The notes: a model not told the origin generated them from the sequence alone. 64,000 bases of DNA from an uncultured Opitutia bacterium (GCA_937136395.1 CAKZOI010000070.1:62001-126000); one strand, 5' to 3'. Counted from the first letter of the stretch, positions 38,108 through 49,049 are shown. Translations and numbers: made by a program.

Positions 38108-39538
38108 TCAGTCCCCCTGCAGCACGTGTAGGTTGGCCATGGAGATGCCACTGAGCATGGCTCCGACGATACCGAGGAAGCCTTGGTCGGTGCCGGCGAG
38201 GTAGAGATTATCCAAATGTGTGCGGCCGTCTTTGATCTTGTTCGGTGCGCCGTAGATGGCTCCGTTTAAGTGGCCGGTGTATTTGCGCACGGTGCGCGGG
38301 GTGAACATGTCCTTGGCGATGCGGTGACTGTTCAAATCTAGTTTAGATTTAGGCAAGAGCCCGAGGGTGACCTTTTGTAACTCGTCATACCAATATGCTT
38401 TTTGTGCGAGGTAGTCGTCTTCGTTGAGGGCGCACCATTTGTCATGGTTGGCCATCGCGGTGACGCGTAGGAAGCCTTCGTCGAGTTGGCGTCCGTCGCC
38501 GTATTGATAGTTGTTGGGAAAGCAAATAACGCCGCTGGTGGGGTCGATGAGTTTGTCGTCGACGCGGGCGTAGCGAAAGCGTTCGGCGGTGTTGAAGAAA
38601 ATGATGGTGTCGTCCCAACCAAAGTCGGTGGGTTGTTGATCGAACACAGTGATGGTCTCGGTGAAGCTGAGCTGACCGATATTGTCACTCGCGGCATCGG
38701 CGGGCTGGTCGTCACAGAGACGTGCGGTTTCGACGGCACCAGCGGTGGAAATGATCTTGTCAGCAGTAATTATTGCGCCGCTATCGAGTTCGATTGCGGA
38801 GGCTTTGCTGCCGGATGTATGGATTTTTTGAATACCGCATTTCATCTTGCGGATGCCGCCGAGTGAGCGGTATTTATCCTGCAGAAGTTTGATGATCACG
38901 CGCACGCCATCGAGTGGGCGGGCGAAACCTTCGAAAAAAAGCGAGCGAAACATGATCGCGAACTGACCGTAGTCCATGTCGTGTTCTTCGGCGCTGCCGT
39001 AATACATGACTGGGCAGAAGATCATGTCTTCGAGCAGTGGGTCTGAAATGTGGCGCTGCACGGCTTCACGTGCGGAAATCGGCATGGACCCGAGGTTGAA
39101 GGCGTCGAGTGTGCGCACTTCCTCGGCGAGTGCTCGAAAGCCGTCGATTTGCTTTGGGAAGGCGCGGGCGATTTCGGATTCGAAAAAGCTGAAGTCGTTG
39201 TTGAACCCGAGATCACAGCCAGGGAACGAAACTTTGGAGCCGTTTTGCGGACAGAGGTCGAGGGCATCGTAAGGGATGCGGAGCTGCCGTAGCAGCTTTG
39301 TGAGTGGGGTGCCTTTAGTGCCTTTGGGCACGTAATTGGTCATCGCGTGTAGGCCCACGTCGAATTTACGTCCTGCTTGACTATAAAAAGAGTTGAGGCC
39401 CCCTGAAGCATTGTGGCGTTCTAAGATAATAGCGTTCTTACCAGCAAGTGCTAGGCGTATGCCTGCTGCCAAGCCGGCCATGCCAGCACCAATGATGGCG
39501 ACTTCGAAATGTTGGTTGTCGAGGGCTTGAGTGGGCAT
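38108..39538 (-). CDS. FAD-dependent oxidoreductase, phytoene desaturase-like
   Basis: A 476-residue flavoprotein of the CrtI/retinol-saturase superfamily. Dinucleotide-binding motif at the start: VAIIGAGMAGLAAGIRLALAG followed by IILERHNASGGLNS. The C-terminal FAD-binding segment is LDNLYLAGTDQGFLGIVGA. The middle has KFDVGLHAMTNYVP and RTVRKYTGHLNGAIYGAPN, both usual in the family. It lies downstream of a ketosynthase and an acyl carrier protein on the same strand, so it may act on an acyl- or polyene-type product of those genes. The substrate is not evident from the sequence. Confidence 0.85.
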   Translation of the reverse strand: MPTQALDNQHFEVAIIGAGMAGLAAGIRLALAGKNAIILERHNASGGLNSFYSQAGRKFDVGLHAMTNYVPKGTKGTPLTKLLRQLRIPYDALDLCPQNGSKVSFPGCDLGFNNDFSFFESEIARAFPKQIDGFRALAEEVRTLDAFNLGSMPISAREAVQRHISDPLLEDMIFCPVMYYGSAEEHDMDYGQFAIMFRSLFFEGFARPLDGVRVIIKLLQDKYRSLGGIRKMKCGIQKIHTSGSKASAIELDSGAIITADKIISTAGAVETARLCDDQPADAASDNIGQLSFTETITVFDQQPTDFGWDDTIIFFNTAERFRYARVDDKLIDPTSGVICFPNNYQYGDGRQLDEGFLRVTAMANHDKWCALNEDDYLAQKAYWYDELQKVTLGLLPKSKLDLNSHRIAKDMFTPRTVRKYTGHLNGAIYGAPNKIKDGRTHLDNLYLAGTDQGFLGIVGAMLSGISMANLHVLQGD

Positions 39539-39594
39539 GGTAGTCAGTGGAGGGAAACGCTCTGTCGTTTCCGGGTCAAGTAAGCGGTGATACT

Positions 39595-39712
39595 AGGTAG
39601 GGTGCGCTCGCCGAGCGCACCGTTTGGCAAATTGGTTGGAAATGTCCGTAGCCTGTGGGTGGATTTACTTTATTCACTTGCGAACGGTCGTCTCGGCGAG
39701 ACGACCCTACCT
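39595..39712. repeat. Nested-palindrome intergenic element
   Basis: Outer 9-bp perfect inverted repeats (AGGTAGGGT at 39595-39603, ACCCTACCT at 39704-39712) enclose two near-perfect palindromes: 39601-39621 (GGTGCGCTCG/CGAGCGCACC) and 39686-39706 (GGTCGTCTCG/CGAGACGACC). Two further hairpins follow at 39747-39765 (CACAGGC/GCCTGTG) and 39778-39794 (CGAGG/CCTCG). No coding content. The same layout appears at 55215-55307 and, in simpler form, at 52331-52417. Confidence 0.8.
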
Positions 39713-39800
39713 CAAAGATTAAATCGCACAACCAGATACAACGAAACACAGGCGGATTGCCTGTGCTACGTGTGTGGCGAGGCTCCAGACCTCGAAAGAG

Positions 39801-40049
<249 letters not shown>

Positions 40050-40108
40050 GATGATTAAATTGCTAATGAGTAATAGATTATAGCGAATTGAAATAGGTAG
40101 TGGGCCGC

Positions 40109-41347
40109 TTAGTCTTCGAACTTTTTCACGATAAGTGCTGAGTTGATTCCTAGCATGCCGAATGAGTTGTTGAGGATAACTTTGACAGCGTCAACCTTGA
40201 GAGGCTCGTTAATCACTAGGTTTGGCATGGCGCATTCCTCATCGAGTTCTTCTACGTTGATTGTGGGGTGAATGATGTTGTCTTCGAAGGAAGGGAGGTT
40301 CCCCGCTAGTTCTAGGGCGCCGGCGGCTCCCATGGCGTGCCCGATAAAGCTTTTGGTGTTGTTGACGTAAGTCGTGGGGCTATGGCCAAAAATTTCTTTA
40401 ATCGCTTTGCACTCTTGGATGTCGCCCATCGGAGTCGAAGTGGCGTGTGTGTTAACGATATCCACATCTTCGGGCTTCATTTTGGCGACTTTGAGGGCCT
40501 TTTTCATGCACTCAGCCTGACGTTCAGGATTGGGCAGGACGTAATCGCTGGCATCTGAATTGATGCAATAACCGACGATTTCAGCGATGATGTTGGCGCC
40601 GCGTGCCTGAGCGTCTTCGAGGCGTTCCAGCACGTAAATAGCGCCTCCTTCGGAAACAACGATTCCATTACGTGTTTTATCGAAAGGGCGGCTGGTTTTG
40701 TTGACGTCTGATTCGTGGGTGCCAAGCGCGCCTTGGCTCTTGAAACCTGCAAAAATACCAAATGATTGAATGCTTTCACTAACCCCGCCTGCGAGGGCGA
40801 GATCAACTTCGCCGAGGCGAAGCATCTGTAATGCTTGCACGAGTCCAGCATTTCCAGCGGCACAGGCCGCGCCTATGGTGTAATGCGGCCCTGTGATCCC
40901 CATGTTAATGGTGATTTCACCGGCGGGGTTGTTGGCGACCGTGCGTGGGTTGTGGTGGTGCGTCCAAAAACGGGTGTCGTAATCGAACTTCGAGATATTG
41001 TAGACCTCATTTTCAGTCTCCACATTGCCGTGCTCCGTGGTGCCTACATAGACTCCGATACGACTCTTATCGTAGTTTTCAAAGTCCAAGCCACTGTTTT
41101 CGATCGCTTCACGTGCGGCGTAAATCGCGATGCTGCCAGCCCGAGTGCCCACGCGGAGTTCTTTACGAGTCTGGTGTTTCTTTGGGTCGAAGCTGCAAAC
41201 GCCAGCGGGCACTTTGCCCATGTAGCGCATGTCGATCATTTGGATACCAGCGACCCCATCGAGGAGATTCTTACGGTATTCCTCAAGTGAGTTGCCATTT
41301 GGCGAGGTGAGGCCGAGGCCTGTGATGACTATGCGCGACTGATGCAT
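40109..41347 (-). CDS. Beta-ketoacyl-ACP synthase II-like (FabF family)
   Basis: A 412-residue condensing enzyme with the Cys-His-His triad: nucleophilic Cys in TIGAACAAGNAGLVQA, His in VNTHATSTPMGD and His in NNTKSFIGHAMGAAGALE. It starts MHQSRIVITGLGLTSPNG at 41347; an ATG at 41371 adds eight residues. With the ACP gene 59 bp downstream and the oxidoreductase after that, it forms a small acyl-modification cluster rather than the house-keeping fab operon. No fabD, fabG or fabH is adjacent. Confidence 0.9.
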   Translation of the reverse strand: MHQSRIVITGLGLTSPNGNSLEEYRKNLLDGVAGIQMIDMRYMGKVPAGVCSFDPKKHQTRKELRVGTRAGSIAIYAAREAIENSGLDFENYDKSRIGVYVGTTEHGNVETENEVYNISKFDYDTRFWTHHHNPRTVANNPAGEITINMGITGPHYTIGAACAAGNAGLVQALQMLRLGEVDLALAGGVSESIQSFGIFAGFKSQGALGTHESDVNKTSRPFDKTRNGIVVSEGGAIYVLERLEDAQARGANIIAEIVGYCINSDASDYVLPNPERQAECMKKALKVAKMKPEDVDIVNTHATSTPMGDIQECKAIKEIFGHSPTTYVNNTKSFIGHAMGAAGALELAGNLPSFEDNIIHPTINVEELDEECAMPNLVINEPLKVDAVKVILNNSFGMLGINSALIVKKFED

Positions 41348-41696
41348 AAAATAAGCGGGTAGTGTTACCATCTATAGGGGCAGGGCTGTCAATAGTGTAA
41401 AAGCATGTGCTGAGCGCAAACTAACATTCCATAATTCCACACAGTTTTTATGGTTGGGCGTATCGCCAGTATTTTGGGTGCATTAGAGGGCTTGAAATGC
41501 CCGTGGCGGGTGTGATTAAAACCGTGGGAGTGTAGCCGTAGCCGAAGCGTTGACGCTTTGGGCAGTGTGGGTCGGTAAGTGAGATCGACCAAAACTTTAC
41601 AGTTTCGGCTACATTTTACCGCACTCTTAGCCGCATGGAATCTAAGATCACTAATGTTGCAATTTAGCAAAGACTTGCTTTTGTTGTCTGCACATT
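41348..41696. other. Divergent intergenic region
   Basis: Non-coding, about 350 bp, between the ketosynthase (minus) and the ECF sigma factor gene (plus). An AAGCGT-TG-ACGCTT hairpin lies near 41544-41558. It should contain the promoters of both units. No clear ECF-type -35/-10 pair was identified by eye. Confidence 0.45.
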
Positions 41697-42329
41697 ATGG
41701 CCACTAGTGGATCAGTTACTGAGTCGATCTTTCCTGCGCAAGAAGCACAGGTCTCGGATCGTGATTTGGACTGGGCAGTGGTGCAGAAGGTGCAATCGGG
41801 CAATGTCGGTGCCTATGATCAACTCGTTCAGAAGTATCGAGAGAAGATTTTTTCTGTGGTTTATAACATGACCAGTAATCGTGAAGATGCTGCTGATTTG
41901 ACCCAAGAGACTTTCATTAAAGCCTTTCAGGCAATTGCTCGTTTTAAGGGCAAATCTTCGTTTTTTACGTGGATTTATCGCATCGCGATTAATACCACGA
42001 TGACTTTTCTCAAGAAAAGGAGCCGTCGCCGCTTCATTAGCTACGAAAACATCGACGAAGAGGTTTCAAATTCTGAAATTTTCGAGCGTTTAACGGCCAA
42101 AAATCAGACCGAAAAGGGCGCTTTAGTAAACGAATTACAGGAAAAATTGAACGACGCGCTACAAAAGTTGTCTCTTAAACATCGCACTGTCGTTATTTTA
42201 CATGAAATCGAAGGCCTCGAACACGCAGAAATCGCAGAAATCACCAAGACTTCTGTTGGCACCGTGCGTTCGCGCCTTCACTACGCAAAACAACAGCTTC
42301 AAGGCTATTTAAAGGACTACCTCGGCTAA
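41697..42329 (+). CDS. ECF-family RNA polymerase sigma factor
   Basis: A 210-residue sigma-70 family protein with region 2 (YDQLVQKYREKIFSVVYNM, DAADLTQETFIKAFQAIARF, FFTWIYRIAINTTMTFLKKR) and region 4 (LKHRTVVILHEIEGLEHAEI, KTSVGTVRSRLHYAKQQL), without region 1 or a long region 3. The acidic N-terminal ~25 residues are extra. The next two genes on the same strand, a membrane protein and an HtrA-like protein, suggest an RpoE-RseA-DegP-like envelope stress unit. Confidence 0.93.
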   Translation: MATSGSVTESIFPAQEAQVSDRDLDWAVVQKVQSGNVGAYDQLVQKYREKIFSVVYNMTSNREDAADLTQETFIKAFQAIARFKGKSSFFTWIYRIAINTTMTFLKKRSRRRFISYENIDEEVSNSEIFERLTAKNQTEKGALVNELQEKLNDALQKLSLKHRTVVILHEIEGLEHAEIAEITKTSVGTVRSRLHYAKQQLQGYLKDYLG

Positions 42330-42358
42330 TAACGCCTGCGACACTCACATACCTGCCT

Positions 42359-42910
42359 ATGTCACAACATACGAAAGACAGTCAAAAAGAAGTAAAAGTA
42401 GAAGATCTCTTGCGCCTCAAACGCGCAGAGCGTCCAGACGATGCTTTTTGGGGAGAATTTGATAAAGAGCTTCATCAACGGATGTTGCAGACTTTAGTGA
42501 AGAAGGATCCGCTACATCTGCAAATTTGGCGCACACTATCGGGACGCCTCACGCAAAGCGTTGGCGTCGCCTGTGCGGCAGCCTTTCTCGCACTCATGGT
42601 TGTGCGTCCTGTATTTATTGGCACGACCAGCGCAGACCTCCCGGTCGCTCAAATAGACAATTCTGCGCTTACGTCGACTTCTGTCGTGGAAGTGGCGATG
42701 TCCGATTTGGACGTATCTTCAATTGAAGCTGATCACGATTACTCGATTGAGGGTATTTCGCCAAATGTGGAGTCCTCCGATGAGCGCTTTACTCGTGATT
42801 TTGGCATGGAAGGATTTGAATTGGCTATGGATGCTGATTATTCCTCCGACGAAGCGTCGATGCGTCCATCATTTGGAAGTGCTGGGGTCGCTACGACGCT
42901 CGTTTACTAA
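42359..42910 (+). CDS. Probable membrane-bound anti-sigma factor-like protein
   Basis: A 183-residue protein with a cytosolic N-terminal segment (residues 1-75, including KRAERPDDAFWGEFDKELHQ), one membrane helix (SVGVACAAAFLALMVVRP, ~78-96) and an acidic extracytoplasmic tail. This one-span topology and the position 29 bp after an ECF sigma gene fit an anti-sigma factor, but no conserved anti-sigma domain or zinc motif was recognised. The role is inferred from context. Confidence 0.6.
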   Translation: MSQHTKDSQKEVKVEDLLRLKRAERPDDAFWGEFDKELHQRMLQTLVKKDPLHLQIWRTLSGRLTQSVGVACAAAFLALMVVRPVFIGTTSADLPVAQIDNSALTSTSVVEVAMSDLDVSSIEADHDYSIEGISPNVESSDERFTRDFGMEGFELAMDADYSSDEASMRPSFGSAGVATTLVY

Positions 42911-42919
42911 GACTTTTCT

Positions 42920-43972
42920 ATGCGCATCTGTTTCTGCTGGGTTCTTCTCTTAGCTGTTTTTAGCTCACTGTCAGTTTCTGCAAATCCTGCAGATGCTTTA
43001 GCGCTTCAGCAGCGCTTGATTGAAGTATTTGAGCAAAACAAAAAAGCGATTGTCCGTGTGAAGGCCGCTTACCCTGGCCCGGAGAAAGACGGCAAGAAGC
43101 AAGTGATGTTACGTGTTGGCACTGGCTTTTTCATTAGTAAAGAGGGCCATGTGCTCGTGAGTGCTAGCCGTGCTGCTGGCGCTGAGCGTGTTTGGGTCGA
43201 GTATCAGGGTAAGTCGTATGCGACTGAGCCAGTCGGGCATGATCGCCTTACCAACATCTCTGCGCTGAAAGTCCTAGAGCCGCCGAGTGATTTTTCAATT
43301 ATTGCGATCGACACCAGCATAGAGCGCCCGCCACTAGGTTCGATTGCTGTCGCGATCGCCTGCCCCTTGGATTTCGATCCATCTCCATCCATGGGTATTT
43401 TTACGGGTGCCGAAAAGAAGCTGGGCAATAAGATCTTTCCGACTGAATATTATCGCACCTCAATTTCGGTCGAAGCAGGCCAAGGCGGATGCCCGATATT
43501 GGACATCAATGGCCGTTTTATTGGTATGACGGTTGCCTCAGTTCCCGATCTCGATGCGTCGTATTGCTTACCAGCTCCTGCATTGGCTCGGGTGCGTGAT
43601 GATTTACTTTTCTCCGGCCATGTGATTCACAGCTGGATGGGCTTTGAAGTGAAGAGCCGCTTGAACTTGGATGACAGTCATGCGGTGACGCTGTCTAGTG
43701 TGGTTGAAGGGGCACCTGCTGCTGAAGCGGGCCTCTTGGCCGGTGACCAGTTACTTTCGATTGGTGGTCGCGAGATTCGCACGGTAGAAGATGTTCCGGG
43801 TGCGATATTCTTCACTCGGGCCAATCAGTTTGCATCGATCAAAGTGCGCCGTGGCGAGGAAGACCTTGAGCTGTCCTTGAAAACGCTGCCTCGTCCAGAG
43901 AAAGACATTGTCATCACATCTGTGGATGCTTCTGCGGCATCGAATGATGCCCTGGTTGAAGCTGAAAACTAA
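42920..43972 (+). CDS. Secreted HtrA-like protein with PDZ domain and degenerate catalytic triad
   Basis: A 350-residue exported protein: signal peptide (1-21), trypsin-like fold (~30-235) and a PDZ domain (~245-325; VVEGAPAAEAGLLAGDQLLS, GGREIRTVEDVPGAI). The segments that normally carry the catalytic residues read GHVLVSASRAAG instead of the NNHVV-type His loop, DRLTNISALKV instead of DLAVLKV, and AGQGGCPIL instead of GNSGGPL, so His, Asp and Ser all seem replaced. It is therefore likely to be a non-catalytic binding or regulatory protein. It is 9 bp after the membrane protein gene, in the sigma factor unit. Confidence 0.8.
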   Translation: MRICFCWVLLLAVFSSLSVSANPADALALQQRLIEVFEQNKKAIVRVKAAYPGPEKDGKKQVMLRVGTGFFISKEGHVLVSASRAAGAERVWVEYQGKSYATEPVGHDRLTNISALKVLEPPSDFSIIAIDTSIERPPLGSIAVAIACPLDFDPSPSMGIFTGAEKKLGNKIFPTEYYRTSISVEAGQGGCPILDINGRFIGMTVASVPDLDASYCLPAPALARVRDDLLFSGHVIHSWMGFEVKSRLNLDDSHAVTLSSVVEGAPAAEAGLLAGDQLLSIGGREIRTVEDVPGAIFFTRANQFASIKVRRGEEDLELSLKTLPRPEKDIVITSVDASAASNDALVEAEN

Positions 43973-44054
43973 GCGCTTAGATCACGAGGTCTTCAGTGGT
44001 GCCTGCGACCAATAAGGGGCAGGTGGGCGGTGATACAGCAATTCTGCAGGAGAA

Positions 44055-45137
<1,083 letters not shown>

Positions 45138-45297
45138 CGGAAAAGTGGTGTAAACTTTGCTTTAAAGATTATTTTCTCTGATTTCATGCAAAGATACTTG
45201 CGATGCAATAAGACGTGCTTTGTCTGGCAATCAACTAATGCGTCGATTTAAAAATTACATTTAGTCGCACTCCTTACATCCGAAACGATTCCTTCAC

Positions 45298-48249
45298 ATG
45301 TCCAGCCCTTCGACCGATCTGCGTGAACAAGCACGCCACTATATCCCTGCGACTGATGCAGATATCGAGCAAATGTTCGCTGCTATCGGTAAGACATCGT
45401 TCAAGGACTTGTTCAACCATATCCCATCGGACGTCTTGTTTGATGAGGCTCCGGCGCTGCCTGACGAGCTCGATTACGAAGCCCTTAAGTGTCGCCTCCG
45501 CGAGATATCCGAGAAGAATCGAGTCTGTAGTAGTTTTCTGGGCGATGGGGTGCTCGACTTGGAGCCGTCACCTGTAGTCGGCCCTGTTTGCAACATTCGC
45601 AATATGACAACGGCTTACACGCCGTATCAGCCCGAACTCAGCCAAGGCACCTTGATTGCGCACTGGATTTATCAATGTTCGATGGCTCGTTTGACTGGGT
45701 TTGAAGCGGTCAACGCATCGCTCTACGACCGTTCGACTTCAATATTTGAGGGCATTTGTGCGGCGATTCGTATGAGCCGTCGTAAATCCGCTGCTATCAT
45801 TCCAGAGACGCTATACCCTGGGGATTTGGAAGTGTTGGAAACGCTTTCCGTAGAAACTGAAGTCGAGCTGATTCGTGTCCCTGCCGACGTCGTGACGGGT
45901 TGTATTGATATGGCCGCACTCAAGGCCGCCGCCGTGGAGGCCGTCGATCGCCTTGCTGTGATCGTATTTCCGCAGGTGAACACCTTCGGTTTACTAGAGG
46001 CGGTAGACGAACTGACGGATTTGGCTGCAGATTTAAAGATCAAGTCAGTCGCTGTCATCGATCCATTGCTCCTATCAAAGGGCGGTTTAAAGGCACCTTC
46101 GGATTTTGGTGTAAACGGCGTCGATATTATTGTGGGCGAAGCTCAGCACTTAGCTCTGGCGCCTAATTTTGGTGGCCCAGGTCTCGGGTTGTTCGGCGTG
46201 CGTTTCTCTGCGAAAGATCGTAACGGCGTGCGCGCCGCACCGGGTCGATTTATCGGCAAAGCCAAAGACTGCTCGGGTCGTGATTGTCGTGTGGGTGTGC
46301 TTTCGACACGTGAGCAGCACATCCGTAAGGACAAAGCTACATCCAATATTTGCTCAAACCAAGCCTTTGTGGCGACACTCGTCGGCGCGGCTTTACTCGA
46401 GCGTGGCGATGATGGTCTCGGCGCGATTCTCGAGACGATACGCACGCGACTTGACGAGGCCGTGCCTAGTCTGACCGCTTTTGAGGGTGTAGAGCTCGCT
46501 TTTCCGGACAGTGTGAGTTATCACGAGGTGACGCTTGCACTGCCAGAGTCGACCACTGAAGTGCTCGCCGCGGCACGCGCAAAGGGCATTTTAGCGGGAG
46601 CCGACGTCTCGACTCGCATTGCAGGCGATCGTCAATTGTTGAAATTGTCGTTCTCTAACCGCGAGCAAGATCTGTCCGCATTAGTTGGGGTCTTTGCAGA
46701 ACGCTTCAAGCCCGCAGATGCAGCAATGCTGCAAGCGACGCCAGTTGAGGCTTTGCGCTCTGAAGCACCAGGCTTACCGAGTTATTCTGCCAGTGAAGTG
46801 ATTGATTACTACACCAAGCTCGGAGAGCTCAACGTCAGCCCTGATGATGGCTGCTATCCGCTTGGCTCGTGCACGATGAAATACAATCCGCTGGTCAACG
46901 ACTGGGCTGCAGGTTTACCGGGCTTTACCGATGTGCACCCGCAGGCGCCAATCGAAGATGCGCAAGGCTGCCTCTTCGTGCTGCACGAAACTCAAGAGTG
47001 GTTTAAGAAGATCACTGGCCTCGCTGGTGTCACCACGCAACCGCTTGCTGGGGCGCAAGGTGAGTTGGTGGGCCTTAAGCTATTTCAAGCCTATCACCGA
47101 GATCGTGGCGAAACCCGCGATGTCGTTCTGATCCCGCGTTCAGCGCACGGTACTAATTTTGCCACCGCCACGATGGCTGGTTTTGGAGGCAAGCTTGGCA
47201 AAATTGTATATTTGGAAGCCGATGTCGCAGGTCGCGTGCTCAATGAAGACCTCGACCGTCGCATCGAAGAATACGGTAACCGTATTGCGGGTATTATGAT
47301 CACCAACCCGAATACCAGTGGTATTTTTGAAACATCGTTTAAAGAGATCGCCGAAAAAGTCCATGCGGCTGGCGGCCTTGTCTATATGGACGGTGCGAAT
47401 ATGAATGCGATTGCTGGTTGGGTCGATCTTGGCACACTCGGTGTCGATGCGGTTCATAACAATTTGCACAAGACGTGGACGATTCCGCACGGCGGTGGCG
47501 GTCCTGGAGATGCGATGGTTGCGGTCAGTGAGCTGTTGTTGCCCTATTTGCCTGGCTATCAAATCGAATTCGACGGCGAGCTGTATCAGCCGGTTAAGGC
47601 GGAGAAGTCGATTGGTTCCTTCCACCGCCACTGGGGCAACTTTGCGCACAAGGTGCGTTGCTACACGTATTTGCTTCGCTTGGGTAAAGAAGGGGTGCGT
47701 CGTATGTCGGCGATGGCCGTTCTCAGTGCGCGCTACCTCCACAAACAAATGGAGGACGATTATGCGACATTACCAGCCGGATCTGATAGCGAGCCGCGTA
47801 TGCATGAGTTCATTCTCACGCTGAAGCAGGAAGATTTCGGCGCCTTGGAGTCTGTCGGACTGCGCATGACTGATGCCGCCCCGCGCATCGGTAAGCTCTT
47901 CTTAGATTTTGGTTTTCACGCGCCGACGGTTGCTTGGCCCGAACCGCTCGGTCTTATGATCGAGCCGACTGAAAGTTATACCAAAGCAGAGCTCGATCGT
48001 TTTGCCGATGCAGTGAAAGCGATCATCAAGTTGGTGAAAGAGCACCCGCAAGTGTTGAACTCAGCGCCGCACTTCACACCGATCGACCGTGTCGAAGAGG
48101 TCGAAGCCAATCGCGACGTTTGCCTCTCTGAGTCCTTAGAAAGCCTACCAGTATTAAACACCGCGCGTATCACCACCCGCGAGCTTGCTCAAATGCCCGT
48201 TGATGAGATTTATGCTAAGATCGTCGAAGCGGCGCAGGCTGAAGCGTAG
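45298..48249 (+). CDS. gcvP: Glycine dehydrogenase (P-protein), fused two-subunit type
   Basis: PLP enzyme that decarboxylates glycine and passes the aminomethyl group to GcvH. The 983 residues divide into an N-terminal half like GcvPA (ADIEQMFAAIGKTSFKDLF, YTPYQPELSQGTL, NFGGPGLGLFGVR) and a C-terminal half like GcvPB (YPLGSCTMKYNPLVND, PRSAHGTNFATATMAGFG, the PLP lysine in NNLHKTWTIPHGGGGPG). The linkage near residue ~490 gives a single chain of the long length, but each half looks closer to the two-gene type than to E. coli GcvP. No break is seen. Confidence 0.93.
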   Translation: MSSPSTDLREQARHYIPATDADIEQMFAAIGKTSFKDLFNHIPSDVLFDEAPALPDELDYEALKCRLREISEKNRVCSSFLGDGVLDLEPSPVVGPVCNIRNMTTAYTPYQPELSQGTLIAHWIYQCSMARLTGFEAVNASLYDRSTSIFEGICAAIRMSRRKSAAIIPETLYPGDLEVLETLSVETEVELIRVPADVVTGCIDMAALKAAAVEAVDRLAVIVFPQVNTFGLLEAVDELTDLAADLKIKSVAVIDPLLLSKGGLKAPSDFGVNGVDIIVGEAQHLALAPNFGGPGLGLFGVRFSAKDRNGVRAAPGRFIGKAKDCSGRDCRVGVLSTREQHIRKDKATSNICSNQAFVATLVGAALLERGDDGLGAILETIRTRLDEAVPSLTAFEGVELAFPDSVSYHEVTLALPESTTEVLAAARAKGILAGADVSTRIAGDRQLLKLSFSNREQDLSALVGVFAERFKPADAAMLQATPVEALRSEAPGLPSYSASEVIDYYTKLGELNVSPDDGCYPLGSCTMKYNPLVNDWAAGLPGFTDVHPQAPIEDAQGCLFVLHETQEWFKKITGLAGVTTQPLAGAQGELVGLKLFQAYHRDRGETRDVVLIPRSAHGTNFATATMAGFGGKLGKIVYLEADVAGRVLNEDLDRRIEEYGNRIAGIMITNPNTSGIFETSFKEIAEKVHAAGGLVYMDGANMNAIAGWVDLGTLGVDAVHNNLHKTWTIPHGGGGPGDAMVAVSELLLPYLPGYQIEFDGELYQPVKAEKSIGSFHRHWGNFAHKVRCYTYLLRLGKEGVRRMSAMAVLSARYLHKQMEDDYATLPAGSDSEPRMHEFILTLKQEDFGALESVGLRMTDAAPRIGKLFLDFGFHAPTVAWPEPLGLMIEPTESYTKAELDRFADAVKAIIKLVKEHPQVLNSAPHFTPIDRVEEVEANRDVCLSESLESLPVLNTARITTRELAQMPVDEIYAKIVEAAQAEA

Positions 48250-48371
48250 GGGATTCACTTGTAAATACCGCTGGGCTAAGCTCGTTGTTGAAGCGGCACG
48301 CTACGTCATATTTCAGGATGGAACTGTAAGCTTCCAACTGCGGTCCTAAGGCTCTAATCTATTTATCTATT

Positions 48372-49004
48372 ATGAATGAAGTAATGGCAATTTTTGCAGG
48401 GGTCGGCCTCGCCGCAGCCTGTGGTTTTCGAGTGTTTGTCCCCTTATTTATCGCGAGTCTCGCAATTAATACAGGTTATGAGGCCGAACTGTTAATGAAT
48501 TTCAATATGCAGGAGCTCGTGGGGGAGCATCATTGGCTGGGCAGTGACTTAGCGACGATTACCCTGGGAATTGCGACTGTGCTGGAAATCGGTAGTTACT
48601 ACGTGCCGTGGATTGATAATGCCTTGGACTCGATCGCCACACCGGCTGCAGTGGTGGCTGGCACCTTTATTTCTGGTGAATTAATGCCCGATTTTATTGG
48701 TGATGGATCCTTCAAATGGGTCGCAGCGACCATTATGGGAGGTGGCACCGCAGGCCTCGTTCAGGGCGCGTCGGTGATCACACGCGGCACCTCAACGGCG
48801 ACTACGGGTGGCATTGGCAACCCCGTTATCTCGACCGCCGAACTCGGTGGCTCAATTTTGACTGCTGGTTTGGCGATTTTGATCCCCATTCTCGCCGCAC
48901 TCTTAGTGTTGATCCTGCTCTACTTCGTGATCCGCACGTTCTTTCGGTTCTTCAAGCGTCGCTCCGACGCGAAGCAAGCGGGGCCGCCTGCAGAGGCGAC
49001 TTAA
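48372..49004 (+). CDS. DUF4126 family membrane protein
   Basis: A 210-residue membrane protein with four to five hydrophobic, glycine-rich helices: MAIFAGVGLAAACGFRVFVP at the start, IATPAAVVAGTFISGELMP, and a last pair ending ALLVLILLYFVIRTFFRFF with a basic tail. It matches DUF4126, of unknown function. It is followed by two strong terminators. Confidence 0.85.
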   Translation: MNEVMAIFAGVGLAAACGFRVFVPLFIASLAINTGYEAELLMNFNMQELVGEHHWLGSDLATITLGIATVLEIGSYYVPWIDNALDSIATPAAVVAGTFISGELMPDFIGDGSFKWVAATIMGGGTAGLVQGASVITRGTSTATTGGIGNPVISTAELGGSILTAGLAILIPILAALLVLILLYFVIRTFFRFFKRRSDAKQAGPPAEAT

Positions 49005-49020
49005 ATATCCTATTTCCCTT

Positions 49021-49049
49021 AAAGCGGCTCAGAAATGAGCCGCTTTTTT
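49021..49049 (+). terminator. Rho-independent terminator 1
   Basis: AAAGCGGCTC and GAGCCGCTTT arms around a short AGAAAT loop, followed by a T-run; 17 bp after the DUF4126 stop. The first of two tandem copies. Because the arms are A-rich and T-rich at the ends, it could also work for transcription from the right. Confidence 0.92.
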
